64,000 nucleotides of DNA from Henckelia pumila (GCF_033568475.1 NC_133120.1:85888151-85952150); one strand, 5' to 3'; positions 10,517 through 23,278 are shown, counted from the first letter of the stretch. Program-made: numbers and translations. The notes: generated from the sequence alone by a model not told the origin.

Positions 10517-11992
10517 TCTAATTGCTAAGTTTTGTCATGAACTTTTCCTCTAGCTCTATTCCTTACTCTAATTGATGCAGAAAAAAGTACATAGGTAACT
10601 ATATAAATTCAGCTAAACGCTAACGCCGCCATTTAATAATTTAATTTTTATATATTTGACAACATGAGAATAAAAGATACGACTATTGCTTACCGATTCA
10701 ACAAAATGCATTTATGGTAACTTTATTAAATGAAAAGAGATATTTTCGTCCATTTAATAATTTAATTTAGTAAAATGTTATTTTAAACCGTTGGTATATA
10801 AGATGAAAATATGACTTGATTTTTAAGTGAAAAGGGTGGGTCCCCATACGTGAGTATCCGATGAGGACAATTCAGCAGGAGAATTCACGATTCGGATAAC
10901 CGCCCGAATCGAATCGAAACCAAAAATTTGTCTTGAACCAAAAATCAAACCGTTAATTCGGTTTTCGATTTTCGGCTCGGTTCGGCTAGGTTCAGTTTTT
11001 TCCCGCAGTTAACTGCGCCAAACCGAAAAACCAATACATATATTTTTTGTATTTGAATTTATTTATTAATTAATATTTAGAATGGATCACTATTGCATTA
11101 TACATATATTTGCATTATATATTATATTTTTTTATAAATTCATAAATTATTATTATTAAAATTTATAACGTTAACAATTTCTTTGTTTCCAGTACAATTA
11201 TTTTTAATATATTTTTTGAAGCAGAAAATCACAAATATTAATTGATTGAATCAATTGTTAAATTTTCCCAAAAAATTATTCATTAACATAATAACTCAAA
11301 ATATTTATTTTTTAAAAAAAACTTAAATTTTTTTTTAAAAAAACTAGTTAACCGAAAAACCGAACCGCACCGCTCCTAATATATTCTTAATTATTAATTA
11401 ATGTCGATGTTAATTTCAATTAAAGAGGGATATCTGTTCTTTGGGGTGAAAAGGGTATGGTGTTTTTTGCTTTGGATAGAGGGCTACATGGCATGCGCAC
11501 TACTCCAGTTCAATTAGCTAATGCGGATTTTAATTTGGAAATTGATGAGGTAGTGTTTCCAACATCTAATAATAAATGATTATGTATTTTTTTTTAACAA
11601 ATTTATCAAAAAAAAAATTTATAATAACTTATTTTTATAAGTTGCAAAGACTACAATAGTAAATGTAAAGATTCTTTTCCTTACTTGATTGTTGATGTTG
11701 AGTGATTGATGTTGCACTCAATCTAATTCGTCAACTATATATGCACACATAAGTCAGAATGTGCCTATGAAGGTTAAGTTCTACCAAAAATTGTCTAATT
11801 ATGTAGCTCATTTTCTTTCAACTCAAGGCCATTCGAGGGCGAAATAGTATTTTCTCTGATTTTTCCCTCTAATTAAGTTTAGGTCCTTTTTTATAAAGAA
11901 TGATAAGTTTAAGCGTTATGATAATGTCTTTTTATTAAAAACAAAATACCCATCCAATATTTTTTTTTTCCAAATTATATGGTAAATATTTG
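10517..11992. other. Spacer between the inverted arms
   Basis: No gene is visible. The spacer contains the second hAT-like repeat (10880-11380). The remainder is AT-rich sequence without a recognisable element. Confidence 0.6.
10880..11380. mobile_element. hAT-like non-autonomous repeat, copy 2
   Basis: It starts with a run of GATTCGGATAACCG and AATCGAAACC words and ends with AACCGAAAAACCGAACCG. It shares the AT-rich interior (GAATGGATCACTATTGCAT, later ATAAATTCATAAATTAT) with 2310-2430. Both ends are visible here, whereas copy 1 looks truncated on its right side. Confidence 0.5.
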
Positions 11993-12150
11993 ATACATAT
12001 TTATTGCGATTTTATTGTCTCTACTCATGAGTACTTATTCTGCTGATTTGGTAAAAGGTTCATGGTATTTTATTACAAGATTTCATATATTATAATCATG
12101 AATGAAAACTACAGCAATACATAAAAATATAATCAAGTCCATCTTACTAA

Positions 12151-13627
12151 TTATATATGTTCATAGCATTTGGCCACAAGGCAAAGCTCATTCTTCTTGT
12201 GACTTGTAACTCCAGGCGCCACTTCCATGTCAATATCTTCTTTCTTCATTCCACGGGGCAGCTCCCAGTCGAAAGAATAGAGAAGATTGGCAAGTCCAAG
12301 CTCCACACTCGCGATACCCAGATTCATTCCTGGGCATCCTCTTCTACCCGTTCCGAACGGGAGCAACCCGAAATCATGACCCTTGTAGTCGATGCTACTG
12401 TTCAAAAATCGTTCGGGCATAAATTCGGTCGGGTTTTCCCAATATTCGGGATCTAAACCGATCGCATGAACGTTCACGTATAAGGTATACCATGGTTTTT
12501 GCTGGGATGTCGTACCCATCTATAGTGCAATTTTGTATAGTTTCTCTTGGAACTGAGAGCGGAGTTGGAGGAAACAATCTCAATGTTTCTTTGATGATTA
12601 CTTTCAGATAAGGAAGATTTTGGATATCATCTTCATCTACGCTGCCTTTGTTTCCTAACATGTTCCGGATCTCTTCTTGTGCTTTCTTCATCATTTGGGG
12701 TTGCTTGATGAGAGCCGCCATAGCCCAAACTATCAAAGCTGCGGTTGTTTCCGTTCCAGCGATGAATACGTTCTATATATGATAAAAGTTTGATATATAT
12801 ACATTAATTATTTCTAGCTAGCATGAGATGAAATTATATATAGAAAATAAATCAACGGGTAGTAAGAAATTAAATAGGAAGTCATATATACCATGAGAAT
12901 TCCCTTGATATTGTCCCATTCAATCGGAACTGCAGAGGCTTGTTCTTGTTTCAACTTGAGCATCAAATCAAGAATGTCTCCATTCATTGATTCAGGCCGA
13001 TTGGGGTTGAGATGATCATCTATAAGTTCTTGATAAAGATTATCCAAATCCCTAAAGTTATTCTCGAGTCTAGACCTCAACCCGGTTAATTTATCGATCC
13101 AACCCAATGAAGGGAAATAATCACCAAAGAAGAAAACTACACATAGTTCTTGAGTTTCTTTCAAGATCTCATCGAATAGGACTAAATGAGACCACCTGTT
13201 TAATACTGAACAGATGGATCATGCTCAGTTTCCTCATTTCCCTCCAAGTTTCATTATACTCAGAGAAAGTAATGTCATTGCCATTGTAAGAAAACTTATA
13301 GAAGCCAATAAGTCCCGGTCTGCCCGCCAAAGCTAGATCATTGTTCTTCAAGGCTAGTTTGGCTACTCTTGCAGAAGAAATCACAATCGCGGGCCGACAA
13401 CCGAATTTCATCCACATGAGGGGGCCATACTTTTTGGCAAGTCCGTAGAGGTAGAGGTGGGGGTGCAGGGAATCGAATTCGTGAAGGTTCCCGATGATCG
13501 GGAGCCCTTTCGGACCCGGTGGAAGGCGATTAGTTTTCTTGGAATTTTTTGGTTTGAAGAGATTGAATAGGAAAATGATAGAGAAAGCCAGCGCTAGGAG
13601 AAGAATATTAGACATGGAATTAACCAT
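12151..13627 (-). pseudogene. Cytochrome P450 pseudogene, mirror copy of 8713-10352
   Basis: Reading the minus strand, exon 1 runs 13627 to 12892, the GT-AG intron 12891-12773, and exon 2 12772 to 12151. The first about 150 residues are about 93% identical to the left-arm protein. Three features break or separate it. (1) A 158-bp deletion relative to the left copy, between two TTCGA words, shifts the frame and gives an immediate TGA at 13169-13171, so only 152 residues can be read from the start. (2) A 7-bp insertion near 12478-12486, next to a near-repeat of TATAC, shifts the frame again before the PERF region. (3) By contrast the heme loop keeps the normal arginine (FGTGRRGCPG). The promoter TATA and splice sites are still present, so transcripts are possible. 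Confidence 0.9.
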
Positions 13628-13772
13628 GTTAATTAAAGTGCTGAAGTAGATTGTTTTTCAATATAGATTTGTGGAGGTGGATTATATTGTATTTTTACTT
13701 TCTTTGCTATTTATAATGGCGGAGGTTTGATTTTTATTAATTATATATAGTCCCCGGAATAGACTTTATTGC

Positions 13773-14035
13773 TGTTGAAAATATATTATTTTATTATTGT
13801 TGAATATTGAATGTTGAATATTGAGTTGTAAAATGTGGAAAATTAGTGTGTGATGATGTAGATGATGATGTTTTAATTTTTGGACTAATCTCAAATGTGG
13901 ATCTATAAATAGGTCTTCATTTGTGATGAAAAATACAATTGAGTTGAGAGAAAAATATTATAAAGTGTAGAGTTTGATATATTTTGAGTTTTGGAGTTTT
14001 TACTTTTTACCATAAATTTTTACTTTTTCACAACA
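13773..14035 (+). repeat. 5' LTR of the Copia element
   Basis: 263 bp with promoter motif CTATAAATAGG near 13901. The right LTR has the same length. Confidence 0.9.
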
Positions 14036-14159
14036 CGTTATCAGCACGATCGCTCGAAGGTTTTCTATATTTTCCGACGCTCCAAAATACAAGAAAAAGT
14101 CAAAAATATTCAATAAATAAAAATTTTTATTTTACTGTTTATATATTTTTATTGTGTAT

Positions 14160-14620
14160 ATATTAATATATAATATCATGTTATGAAAAAAATAGTTTTT
14201 TTCAAAACTTGTTATAAATCCTGGGAGGATGTTAAGACGACATCCCACACTCCCGGTAAGGGATACGACAAGTATAAAAGCCTCTAAGGTTTTTAAACAA
14301 TAACGTGATATATATTTATTATGTATATATATTAACTGTATCAATATATAATTTCATGTTATTATATAAAAAGTTGTCTATGACACTGACCTTATAATAA
14401 CGTGATATGATATAAATTATTGTATATTTATATACTAACCATATTCGTATAATCTCATGTTATTATATAAAAGGTTGTCTACGACATCGATCTTATAATA
14501 ATGTGATATGATATACTATACCTGACTTTATACTAACTATATTGGTATAATTTCACAATATTATATAAAAGGTTGTCTACGATACCAATCTTATAATAAT
14601 GTGATATGATATACATAATT
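14160..14620 (+). repeat. About 100-bp tandem repeats in the Copia leader
   Basis: GTTGTCTA(C/T)GA recurs at 14373, 14474 and 14572, each followed by CTTATAATAA(C/T)GTGATATGA. A more diverged first unit lies near 14180-14310. The array occupies the untranslated leader between the primer site and gag. Confidence 0.75.
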
Positions 14621-14730
14621 ATTTAATTATGATTATCATTATATGCATTGCATCATTATCACAAATTTTATTCAACACATACTCAATTTTTTCCTTACCC
14701 CCAACGGTCACAAAACGACTAGTTTTTTGC

Positions 14731-14964
14731 CTATAAATATGTTCACTCAAACTCATTTTCAATCACACCAAAAATTCTTTCTCTCAAAATATTTTCTCAA
14801 TTTTTCGAAGATGAAGATGATGGCATTTATAAGGCTATTTTTCATAACGGCTATGATTATCATGCTCACGAGTCTTGTACTCACCAGCGATTTTCCACCG
14901 CACACATTTTATCTATTTTTAAACATGTACTCATCGTTTATCCATTATTTTGTATTGTCATATT
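14731..14964 (+). other. Promoter-like block and signal-peptide-like ORF in the Copia leader
   Basis: CCTATAAATATG (TATA) lies near 14730, about 80 bp before ATG at 14812. From that ATG a short frame begins MKMMAFIRLFFITAMIIM, a hydrophobic signal-peptide or membrane-type stretch, and continues to a stop near 14966. The layout looks like the start of an ordinary plant gene placed between the primer site and gag. It could be a captured gene start or a family-specific leader feature. No known domain was recognised. Confidence 0.35.
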
Positions 14965-15011
14965 AATGAAAATTAACTAATAAAATGCATTGTTGTTTTT
15001 CTAGTACCATC

Positions 15012-15430
15012 ATGTCAAATTTGGCAAAACTTAAATTCGTTGCTCTCGATATCACTAGAAAAGAACAACGAATTGTTAATAAGAAATCATCAATCCCGAC
15101 CCACTGGATCAACGACATTTCTTGAAGCAAATGTCGTAATGAAAAATGAAAACCAAAATCAAAGGCATAAACAAGATTTTGGTCGTGGTCGAGGAAGTGG
15201 ATGTGGTCATGAACGTGGATGTAAAAATGATCGCGGTCGTGGTTACGGCCGTGGATATGAACATAATCGAGATAGTTACTTCAATAACTAATCTCAAAAG
15301 AACGTCATGAACCACCCAAAAGGGCAGCATGAAAATATGAGTGAAAATAAAAATCATTCAAAAAAATATGAGAGTGCTTATTATAAATGTGGCACTCCAA
15401 GAAATTGGTCATGTACCCCTGAGCACTTAT
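15012..15430 (+). pseudogene. Copia gag remnant with internal deletion
   Basis: A start, MSNLAKLKFVALDI (15012-15053), matches a typical Copia gag N-terminus. It is then joined out of frame to a C-terminal gag piece (ELLIRNHQSRPTG, then a Gly/Arg-rich tract around 15180-15270). The middle of gag, probably well over 100 codons by comparison with the family, is absent. The zinc knuckle further on (near 15380-15410) is damaged: the first cysteine is a tyrosine. No functional capsid protein can be made. Confidence 0.65.
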
Positions 15431-15694
15431 GTAAGCTCTTTAAAGTATAGATAAATGAGAAAGAAAAAGAGATCAATTTTGTTGAAATCAGTAACCATTT
15501 AAGTGGTTCAACTTATTTCAATGCTACCGATTTTTTTAAATGATTTCGAGAACATTGATTAATATATTGGTGGGACTAGAATGTAACATGCTATATTTTT
15601 CATGCATTCTTATGAAACATGATATATTTTGCATATATATATTATCCTTAATTTTTCTTTATTATATTTTTGTGAAGTTTGATATGAAAATGCT

Positions 15695-18600
15695 ATGAGC
15701 AAACATGGAAATAATATCATGAAAATTTGCATACCAGATAGTGGTACAACGCACACTATTCTGCGAGATAAAAGATATTTCTTAGAAATAAAACCAACAA
15801 AAGCAATGGTGAATACCATATCAGGTCATGTAGACTTGATTGAAGGTTGTGGTAAAGCACAATTTTTGTTACCAAATGGTACAAAATTTCTGATAAATGA
15901 TGCTTTATATTCACCACAATCGAAAAAAAATTTGTTGAGTTTTAATGACATATATTCTCATGGATATGATACTGAGACGATAACTGATGGAAATCAGAAA
16001 TATATGTGTCTTACCACATATAAATCAGGAAAGAAATATGTGGTTGAAAAATTATCAATGCTCCCTACTGGATTGCATTATACACATATAAGGCCAATCG
16101 AATCAAATATGGTGGTTAATAGTTCTTCAATATTAACCAATTGGCATGATCGATTGGGACATCCTGATTCAATAATGATGCGAAGAATTATTGAAAATAC
16201 GCATGGTCATCCATTGAAAGACCAGAAGATCTTTCAGAATAATAAGTTTCAATGTAAAACATGTTCTCTTGAAAAACTTATTATAAGACCATCGCCAGCT
16301 AAAATCCAAACAGAATCACCCATATTTCTTGAACGTATTAAGGGTGATATTTGTGGGCCAATTCATCCACCATGTGGACCATTTCGATATTTTATGGTAT
16401 TGATCGATGCCTCCAGCAGATGGTCACATGTATGCTTATTGTCAACTCGGAATGTGGCATTTGCAAGATTAATGGCTCAAATAATAAAATTGCGGAATCA
16501 ATTTTCCGATTATACAATCAAAAAAATAAGACTTGATAATGCTGGAAAACTTACTTCCCAAACTTTCAATGACTATTGTATGTCAATGGAAATTACTGTT
16601 GAACATCATGTTGCTCATGTTCATACATAGAATGGATTAGCTGAATCATTGATTAAACGTCTACAACTGATTGCTAGACCAATGATTATGAGAACAAAAC
16701 TCCCTATTTCTATATGGGGACATGCAATTTTACATGCTGCAGCATTAATTCGCATCAGACCAAGTGCATATCATAAATTCTCCCCATTGCAGCTTGCATT
16801 TGGTAAAGAACCAAATATTTCTCATTTTAGAATTTTTGGATGTACGGTGTATGTGCCTATTGCACCACCTCAACGATCAAAAATGGGTCCTCAAAGAAAA
16901 ATCGGTATTTATATCGGTTATGATAGCCCATCAATCATTCGATATCTTGAGCCTCAAACAGGCGATGTGTTTACAACACGTTTTGCTGATTGTCATTTTA
17001 ATGAAGAAATCTTCCCAATGTTAGGGGGAGAAAAGAAACACATCAAAAAAGAAATCACATGGTATGTACCATCATTGTTACATTTGGATCCAAGGACCAA
17101 ACAATGTGAGAAAGATGTACAACAAATTGTACACTTGCAAAGAATTGCAATCAAATGCCAGATGCATTTGCAGACACAAAAGGGGTAAAAAATCATATAT
17201 ACATGCTGTAAATTCCCCTGCTCGAATTGAAATTCCAAAGAAACAAATTGAAGACACTCATGATGTCATAAAACGCTTGAAGCGTGGAAGGCCAGTCGGT
17301 TCCAAGGATAAAAATCCTCGTAAAAGAAAAGGCATAGAGAAACACGATGATCATAAAATAGAAAATGGTGTTCCAGAAAAAACACCAGATGATGAAAATG
17401 TTCTGTCAGAACCACAAACTGACGAGAATCGTGAAATCTCTATCAATTATATTAATACTGGAAAAATATGGAACCGAAAATATATAGAAGATATTGATGA
17501 GATATTTTCTTATAATATGGCATGTGACATCATAAATGAAAACGAGGATCATAAACCAAAATCCTTTGGTGAATGTAAAACTCGTCATGATTGGGCAAAA
17601 TGAAAAGATGCCATCCAGTTTGAATTGGATTCGCTAAATAAACGTAATGTTTTTGGACCTATAGTCCTCACACCTGAAGGTGTAAAACCTGTTGGATACA
17701 AATGAGTTTTTATTCGAAAGCGAAATGAGAAAAATGAAATAGTCAGATATAAAGCTAGACTTGTTGCACAAGGTTTTTCTCAAAGGCCTGGAATTGATTA
17801 TGAAAAAACGTATTCTCCTGTTATGGATGCAATTACGTTTCGATATTTGATTAGTTTGGCAGTCTCTGAAAATTTGGAAATGTATCTGATGGATGTTGTT
17901 ACGGCTTACTTATATGGATCACTTGATAGTGATATATATATGAAAATCCCTGAAGGATTTAAGATGCATGAAGCACAAAGTTCAAAACCCAGAGAATTTT
18001 ATTCTGTAAAATTGCAAAGATCATTATATGGGTTGAAGAAATCCGGCCGAATATGGTATAATCGGCTAAGTGATCACTTGATGAAAAAGAGATATGTAAA
18101 TGATCCAATATGCCCTTGTGTTTTCATCAAGAAAAAAACATCCGGATGTGTAATAATTGCTGTATATGTTGATGATTTAAACATCATTGGAACGAATAAA
18201 GAAATTCAAGAAGTTATGATGTACTTGAAGGAAGAATTTGAAATGAAGGATCTTGGAAAAACCAAGTACTGTCTAGGTTTGCAAATCGAACAAAAAGAAT
18301 GTGGAATTTTTGTTCATCAGGAAAATTATACAGAAAAGATCCTTAAACGTTTTAATATGGATAAATCAAATCCATTAAGTACTCCAATGGTTGTAAGATC
18401 ATTAAACATAGAAAATGATCCATTCCGTCTATGTGAGGATGATGAAGTTATTCTTGGTCCAGAAGTACCATATCTAAGTGTCATTGGTGCCCTTATGTAT
18501 CTTGCAAATTGCACTAGACCTGATATATCTTTTGCTGTAAATTTATTGGCAAGATTCAGTTCATATCCAACAAAGAGGCACTGGAACGGAATTAAACATA

Positions 18601-19062
18601 TATTCCGTTATCTACGAGGAACGACAGATTTGGGACTTTTGTACTCAAAAGACACCAATCAAAGTATCATTGGTTATGCTGATGCTGGGTATTTATCTGA
18701 TCCACATAAGACACGTTCCCAAACTGGATATGTATTTACTCGTGGAGGCACCGCAATTTCTTGGTGTTCACAGAAACAAACACTCGTAACAACTTCATCA
18801 AATCACGCCGAGATTATTGCATTACATGAAGCAAGTCGTGAATGTGTATGGTTAAAGTCAATGACCAAACATATTCAAATATCGTGTGGATTGACAGTAA
18901 ACAAGAAGCCTGTGACTTTGTATGAAGACAATGCTGCATGTATTGCTTAAATGAAAGAAGGATACATCAAAAGTGACAGAACAAAACATATACCCCCAAA
19001 GTTCTTTGCCTACACTCAAGAACTTGAGAAGAATAAAGATATTGATATCTGTTATATTCAAT
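15695..19062 (+). pseudogene. Copia pol remnant (protease, integrase, RT, RNase H)
   Basis: Protease is shown by DSGTTHTIL (near 15736). Integrase shows an HDRLGHP zinc-binding start, CKTC, and acidic residues in GDICGP and RLDNAGK. RT shows YVDDLNIIG (near 18166) and the KARLVAQGFSQRPG block (near 17750). RNase H shows YADAGY (near 18674) and YEDNAACIA (near 18922). The frame is broken by stops at 16627 (TAG), 17601 (TGA), 17703 (TGA) and 18948 (TAA), and by a frameshift between about 17130 and 17200. Each stop is one transition away from the codon common at that place in the family, consistent with 5-methylcytosine decay. The element cannot move by itself. Confidence 0.9.
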
Positions 19063-19328
19063 AAGTGAGAACTCATCAGATCTCTTCACAAAGGCACTTC
19101 CCACGACGATATTCAGAAAGCATATATACAACATTGGGATTCGCAATTTGCGGAATATGTGAAGAATCACTCATGTTAACATGAGGGAGAGTTTACGTGG
19201 CTGCACTCTTTTTTCTTTGCTATGGTTTTTATCCCACTGGGTTTTTCCTAGTAAGGTTTTTAACGAGGCAGCATAAAAACACATAATAAAGACAATCATC
19301 ATATGACGATCATCATCACAAGGGGGAG

Positions 19329-19591
19329 TATTGAAAATATATTATTTTATTATTGTTGAATATTGAATGTTGAATATTGAGTTGTAAAATGTGGAAAATT
19401 AGTGTGTGATGATGTAGATGATGATGTTTTAATTTTTGGACTAATCTCAAATGTAGATCTATAAATAGGTCTTCATTTGTAATGAAAAATACAATTGAGT
19501 TGAGAGAAAAATATTATAAAGTGTAGAGTTTGATATATTTTGAGTTTTGAAGTTTTTACTTTTTACCATAAATTTTTACTTATTCACAACA
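19329..19591 (+). repeat. 3' LTR of the Copia element
   Basis: 263 bp, starts TATTGAAAAT (second base changed from the TG start of the other LTR) and ends CACAACA. It directly follows the polypurine tract. Confidence 0.9.
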
Positions 19592-21145
19592 ATGACATGG
19601 ATAATTCATGGTTTTCATTTCTTTGTTTTTTTACTGTTCTATACCTTGAATATTTTCTTCTCGATGAAATTTTAATCATTAATGCATCGTCAATAAATGC
19701 TAACATTCATTAAAATATGAATGACTCACGTTAAAATTGGATGAGAGATATTAAAGTTTGAAGCTTTTTTTTCCATCTTTCTTTTAGCACTCCCGTGTTT
19801 ATCAAAGTATTCGAAAACTTCACGTTTCTAAGTTGTGCGACAATATTGACTATGTATAAATAGGGTCACCACTTTGATTTAAAGCCCCACTCCTGAATCA
19901 AAAGGAGACTTTTTGGTTGCAACTTGAAACATCGAATAATATCTTTCCTACTTATTTTATTATTTTATTATATGTACTGGTAGTACTTGGGCTTCATTTT
20001 CTTTATTTAAAGTGATTGATTGCCTTTATACGACAAAATGTAAATGAATCAAATTCATATCTTGCCCTTTTTAAATTTCTATTTTATAATTTAGTTTCAA
20101 TCATATTTTGTATTCAATTTGGAAAAATTTTCAAGTCTAAAACTTGGAAAATTCAGTTTTATTTGAATTTATTTTTGGCATATATAGTAGTTCTTAAAAG
20201 AGTAGGTATATATAACTTTCCAGCTTTTTTATGTTCTAGCCCTTGAGCAACTTATATTATATATATACGATCGGGGATTTAATGAGATAATTTCTAGCAC
20301 ACGAGCACATGAATGTGTGTGAAATTCACAAATAAAATAATGAGATAATTGAATATTTAACTAAAGGTTTCACCAATCGCGGATTTACTTTAAAAAGATA
20401 GTAAAATAGTGATATATACCTATAATATACTTTATTATTTTTTTATTTTATTTTTTTGAAGCGATAATATACTTTATTATTGAAATTGAGATTTACTAGT
20501 GTAACTGATTTTGGTGTCTTGTTGTGATTTTTTATAAACAAAAAATATTCACACATGTTTTAGTAAAAATGTATCTTATCTAAAACTATAATAGCTTAAT
20601 AAAAACATTTTTGGTATTTCTCTATATTTTTGGATTTAAAATAATCATATTACCATAAAATAAAATAAAAATATCATGATAAAAAAGCATATTTCTTTTT
20701 AACATATCTGTCTTCAATAATAATAATAATTTTGATTATAATTATGATGATGATACGACGAACATTTACATGACAACACAACAATCCTAATAGTAATTTG
20801 AAATGTATTTTAAAAATATTTTTAGGTAGTGTTTGGGAGAACTTCTAGTAAGCACTTCTCAACTTTTCGTCAGGGGCGGTCCAAAGAAAAAAGAGGCTCT
20901 GGGCGAAGATTAAAATAAGAGTTTCTTACATTAATCTATATCTATATCTATATATATATATACCTATATAAAAGAGTGAATAAAAGGTCAAATTTTTACC
21001 ATTGTGAAATAACAACGTCCTTTATTTATACTATAAGTAAAATTATATAAAAATATATAGGGTTATAAAAGTAAAAACAACACTTTAGTTATAGGACATA
21101 AACGTAAATCAATATTATATTATATGTAAAATAGATTATTATGAT

Positions 21146-21623
21146 AAGGTCAAAATTGACAATGTGTGTGCAAATTAGATAAGGATTCAGTTTCCAAAAG
21201 GATTTAAATTCTTAAATACTTTGTTTTTTTATTTTCTTGTAGATAAAGTAATCAATATTAATATGTAAAATCGATTATCATGATAAGATCAAAATTTAAA
21301 AAATATGTGCATATTATATAAAAATTCAGTTTTCAAAAAAATTGAAATATCAAAATACTTTGTGTTTTATTTTCTTGTAGATAAAGTGAATATATTTTTT
21401 TCACAAATATTTTTAAAAAAAATTCAAAAATATCTTAATTAAATATTATTCAATTTCTTAAAATATTGAAACACCAAATTCTTGATTTTTATTTATTTGT
21501 ATACTGAATAAACATTTTTTTAAAAAAATATTATATATTTTAATTCGTGTAAGGACCTATTGAAGTAAATAATTATATCATGAGTTCAAATTTAAATAAA
21601 TACAAATATTAGATTTGGAAAAG

Positions 21624-21680
<57 letters not shown>

Positions 21681-22484
21681 AATTAAATAATATACAGATG
21701 TTGAAATAAATCAATTCAAATATAATCAAGTTTTAATATAAAATAATAAATAAAAAAAATACATCAACACACAAATATCATATATATAAAAGTTGAAATT
21801 AAAAATTTAATTAATTTTCTTTCACATAAAAGCTAAAACCATTTAAAAAAATTATGAGATGGTATTGCAATTAAAAATATCATATTTCTAATCTTTTATA
21901 AAGTATTATTTATAAAGTCACGTGAAATACCAAACTATTTTTTAAGTACTTGAAATACTTATTAGTTGCAATGTTAAAGAGTATATTGATTATTATGATA
22001 AGGTCAAATTGACAAAGTGTGTGCAAATTAAATAAGGATTCAGTTTCCAAAAAGATTAAAAAACTTAAATACTTTGTTTTTTTATTTTCTTATAAATAAA
22101 GTGATCAATATTTATATTATATGTAAAATCGATTATTATGATAAGATAAAAATTGAAAAACTATGTGCATATTATATAAAAATTTAGTTTTCAAAAAAAT
22201 TGAAATATCAAAACACTTTGTTTTTTATTTTCTTGTAGATAAAGTGAATATATTTTTTTCACAAATATTTTTAAAAAAATTCACAAAATCTTAATTAAAT
22301 ACTATTCAGTTTCTTAAAATATTGAAACACAAATTCTTGATTTGTATTTGTTTGTATACTGAATAAACATATTTTTTTAAAAAAATCTTATATATTTTAA
22401 TTTGTGTAAGGACCTATTGAGATAAATAATTATATCATGAGTTCATATTTAAATATATACAAATATTAGATTTGAAAAAGTTAT

Positions 22485-22544
<60 letters not shown>

Positions 22545-22855
22545 TAATTAAATAATATACAGATGTTGAAATAAATCAATTCAAATATATTCAAGTTTTA
22601 ATATAAAATAATAAATAAAAAAATACATCAACACACACATATCACATATATAAAAGTTGAAATTAAAATTTTAACTAATTTTTCTTCACATAAAAGCTAA
22701 AACCATTTAAAAAAAATTATGAGATGGTCTTGCAATTAAAAATATCAGATTTTTAATATTTTATAAAGTATTATTTATAAAGTCCCGTGAAATACCAAAA
22801 TATTTTTTGAAGTATTTGAAATACTTATTAGTTGCAATGTTAAAGATTATATTGA
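21146..22855 (+). repeat. 854-bp tandem duplication within the Helitron
   Basis: AAGGTCAAA followed by TTGACAA(T/A)GTGTGTGCAA occurs at 21146 and 22000, and the two units stay aligned through the (TA)n tract to TTAGTTGCAATGTTAAAGA near their ends. The units differ by scattered substitutions and in TA-tract length; the second adds a (GT)n run. Within each unit a block of about 140 bp is itself imperfectly duplicated. Confidence 0.85.
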
Positions 22856-23278
22856 TTTCATAACTAAACATGTAATAGTTTTTCTTTCAAATAGTATATA
22901 TATTACCAATTACTATGAAATATACATTATTTAAAGAACTACGACACTTCAATAAAGTGATGATAATGGACCGGGTTTAAACTTAGTCTTATATTAAACC
23001 CGTCTCGGAGAAATGAGTTTAGACTCACCCAAACGGGTTCACAAAAAAGTTCAAGTGGGTCTTCGCGTTTGGCCAGACCCACCATATAAATTGTTGTTAA
23101 TAAAGATGATAAAAATATTGATTTTTTCATAAAGAAAAAATAATGCATGATAAATGGAAAAAAAATCGTGAAATAGATAAAAATTCATTATATAGAGGAA
23201 AATATTTATTAATAATTTAAATTAAGGTTTAGAATGCATTATATATGTTATTATTTTTATTAAATAAATTAATATTTG

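Larger units (their letters stand above)
13773..19591 (+). mobile_element. Ty1/Copia LTR retrotransposon, decayed coding region
   Basis: Two 263-bp LTRs (13773-14035 and 19329-19591) bound the element; they differ at five positions (about 2%). The element starts TGTTGAAAAT and ends CACAACA. The flanks ATTGC (13768-13772) and ATGAC (19592-19596) are a poor but plausible 5-bp target duplication. A primer-site-like CGTTATCAGCACGA follows the left LTR at 14036, and a polypurine tract AAGGGGGAG (19320-19328) precedes the right LTR. Internal order is leader repeats, gag remnant, protease, integrase, RT and RNase H, the Copia order. The element interrupts the region upstream of the P450 pseudogene; mirror sequence exists on the left arm near 8570-8600. 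Confidence 0.92.

Noticed and set aside
14812..14966. Independent secreted-protein gene in the Copia leader
   Set aside because: No downstream exon could be followed and the place between primer site and gag suggests an element-specific leader; kept only as a finding.
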